NCBI GenBank assembly: GCA_046351595.1
Contig: JAXLYE010000005.1
Coordinates: 372,001-436,000, forward strand
Direction of reading: 5' to 3'
Source: JAXLYE01 sp046351595
GTDB taxonomy: Bacteria > Myxococcota_A > Polyangia > Palsa-1104 > JAEUJZ01
Length of the DNA stretch: 64,000 nucleotides
This document shows, one piece after another, positions 63,545 through 64,000 of this stretch. Every line of letters starts with the position of its first letter. The first letter of the stretch is position 1. The notes below the pieces were generated by a model, which was given only the letters and a program-made list of their open reading frames with translations, did not search any database and was not told the DNA's origin. The position numbers and the translations under genes are program-made.

Positions 63545-64000
63545 CTACTTCTTGCGGCGCGGCGGGTCCTTCTGCGGCTTGGACAGCGGCATCGACAGCT
63601 TGGCCAGCCCCTGCTTCACCGCCTGCTCGATGGCGTCCTTGAGCGCCTCCTCGAGCACCTCCTGCTCCTGGGTGGCGCTGACGTCCTGGCCGACCTCGAT
63701 CTGCACCGTCGACTCGCCGTCGCCGCCGAGGGCGAGCATCTTCTCGGGGAAGGTGACGCCGACGAGCGAGAGCTTGACGTTCTGCTCCAGCATCCGGAAC
63801 TTCTTGCCCTGCGGGGGCGGCTTGACGCTGCGGTCCATGCGCAGCACGCGCAGGTTGACCTCGTAGGGCTTGAGCCCCTTGCGCTTGCACTCGGCCTTGA
63901 CCGCCTCGGGGTTGTCGAGCGACGCCTCGAGCTCCAGCGTCACCTCGGGGCGCTTGCGCAGCGCCTCGCTGAGCAGGTCGCGCGCGAGCTGGGCCGGGCC
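63545..64000 (-). CDS. unknown protein, N-terminus beyond the window edge
   Basis: The frame stays open to base 64,000, so the true start lies outside; a GTG at 63,943 is only an internal candidate. The 151 visible residues are charged and helical with a Lys/Arg/Pro-rich end. I do not recognise the family. Neither a signal peptide nor membrane segment is visible in this part. Confidence 0.6.
   Translation of the reverse strand, partial: GPAQLARDLLSEALRKRPEVTLELEASLDNPEAVKAECKRKGLKPYEVNLRVLRMDRSVKPPPQGKKFRMLEQNVKLSLVGVTFPEKMLALGGDGESTVQIEVGQDVSATQEQEVLEEALKDAIEQAVKQGLAKLSMPLSKPQKDPPRRKK

Overview
The window is very GC-rich, densely coded DNA from what is most likely a myxobacterium-like Myxococcota (former Deltaproteobacteria). 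The evidence is the combined regulatory cluster rpoN, hpf, ptsN, hprK, rapZ, EIIA, HPr and EI, the many secreted lipoproteins with short Asp/Met/Thr linkers after the lipobox, a DUF3160 lipoprotein, a CotH/lamin-tail lipoprotein, an FG-GAP lipoprotein and a response regulator fused to a Ser/Thr kinase. The genus cannot be fixed from the sequence. I see no rRNA, tRNA, CRISPR or intact mobile element.

Region A (505-26,670) is the most unusual part. It looks like a Gram-negative machine for making, exporting and trimming a poly-gamma-glutamate-like (amide-linked) polymer. It has a membrane protein with two PgsC/CapC-like units fused to a large soluble tail (505-3486), a membrane-anchored periplasmic protein (3483-5774), a secreted hydrolase-like protein (5777-6799), a secreted TPR/beta protein (6796-9000), a TPR plus beta-barrel protein with no normal start (18,572-21,574), a 1403-residue HEAT-repeat plus PgsB/CapB-type Mur-ligase protein (21,571-25,782), and a divergent lipoprotein of the poly-gamma-glutamate hydrolase family (25,792-26,670).

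Between the two halves of region A lies a 9.7-kb block (about 8,962-18,617). It holds a TolC-like protein, a VTC domain, a DUF4956 membrane protein, a HlyD-like adaptor and a beta-propeller protein on the plus strand, and an OB-like lipoprotein and a LTD/CotH/PA14 lipoprotein on the minus strand. The block is flanked by a 20-bp direct repeat that encodes the same residues (LLVEQR) in the same frame in the protein that ends on its left and the protein that begins on its right. I infer that the VTC/CotH module was inserted into a single outer-membrane exporter gene.

Region B (26,671-33,855) starts with an AT-rich island, followed by a GH13 alpha-amylase lipoprotein, a decayed sensor kinase that stops at the H-box, and a REC-Ser/Thr kinase, an Hpt protein and a REC protein in one operon. 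Region C (33,850-47,293) is mixed housekeeping and accessory: a TPR protein, a B3/4-domain protein, a PAP2 (IPC-synthase-like) membrane protein, asparaginase II, TsaE, a two-component system, DUF3160, an MBL-fold hydrolase and an NCS2-type permease.

Region D (47,440-54,845) is the minus-strand regulatory-PTS/rpoN operon with a good sigma-70-type promoter at 54,890-54,918. Region E (55,180-64,000) holds a thioesterase, glpX, an array of inverted repeats, an FG-GAP lipoprotein, clpA, an acyl-CoA carboxylase carboxyltransferase, apt and an unrecognised gene cut by the window edge.
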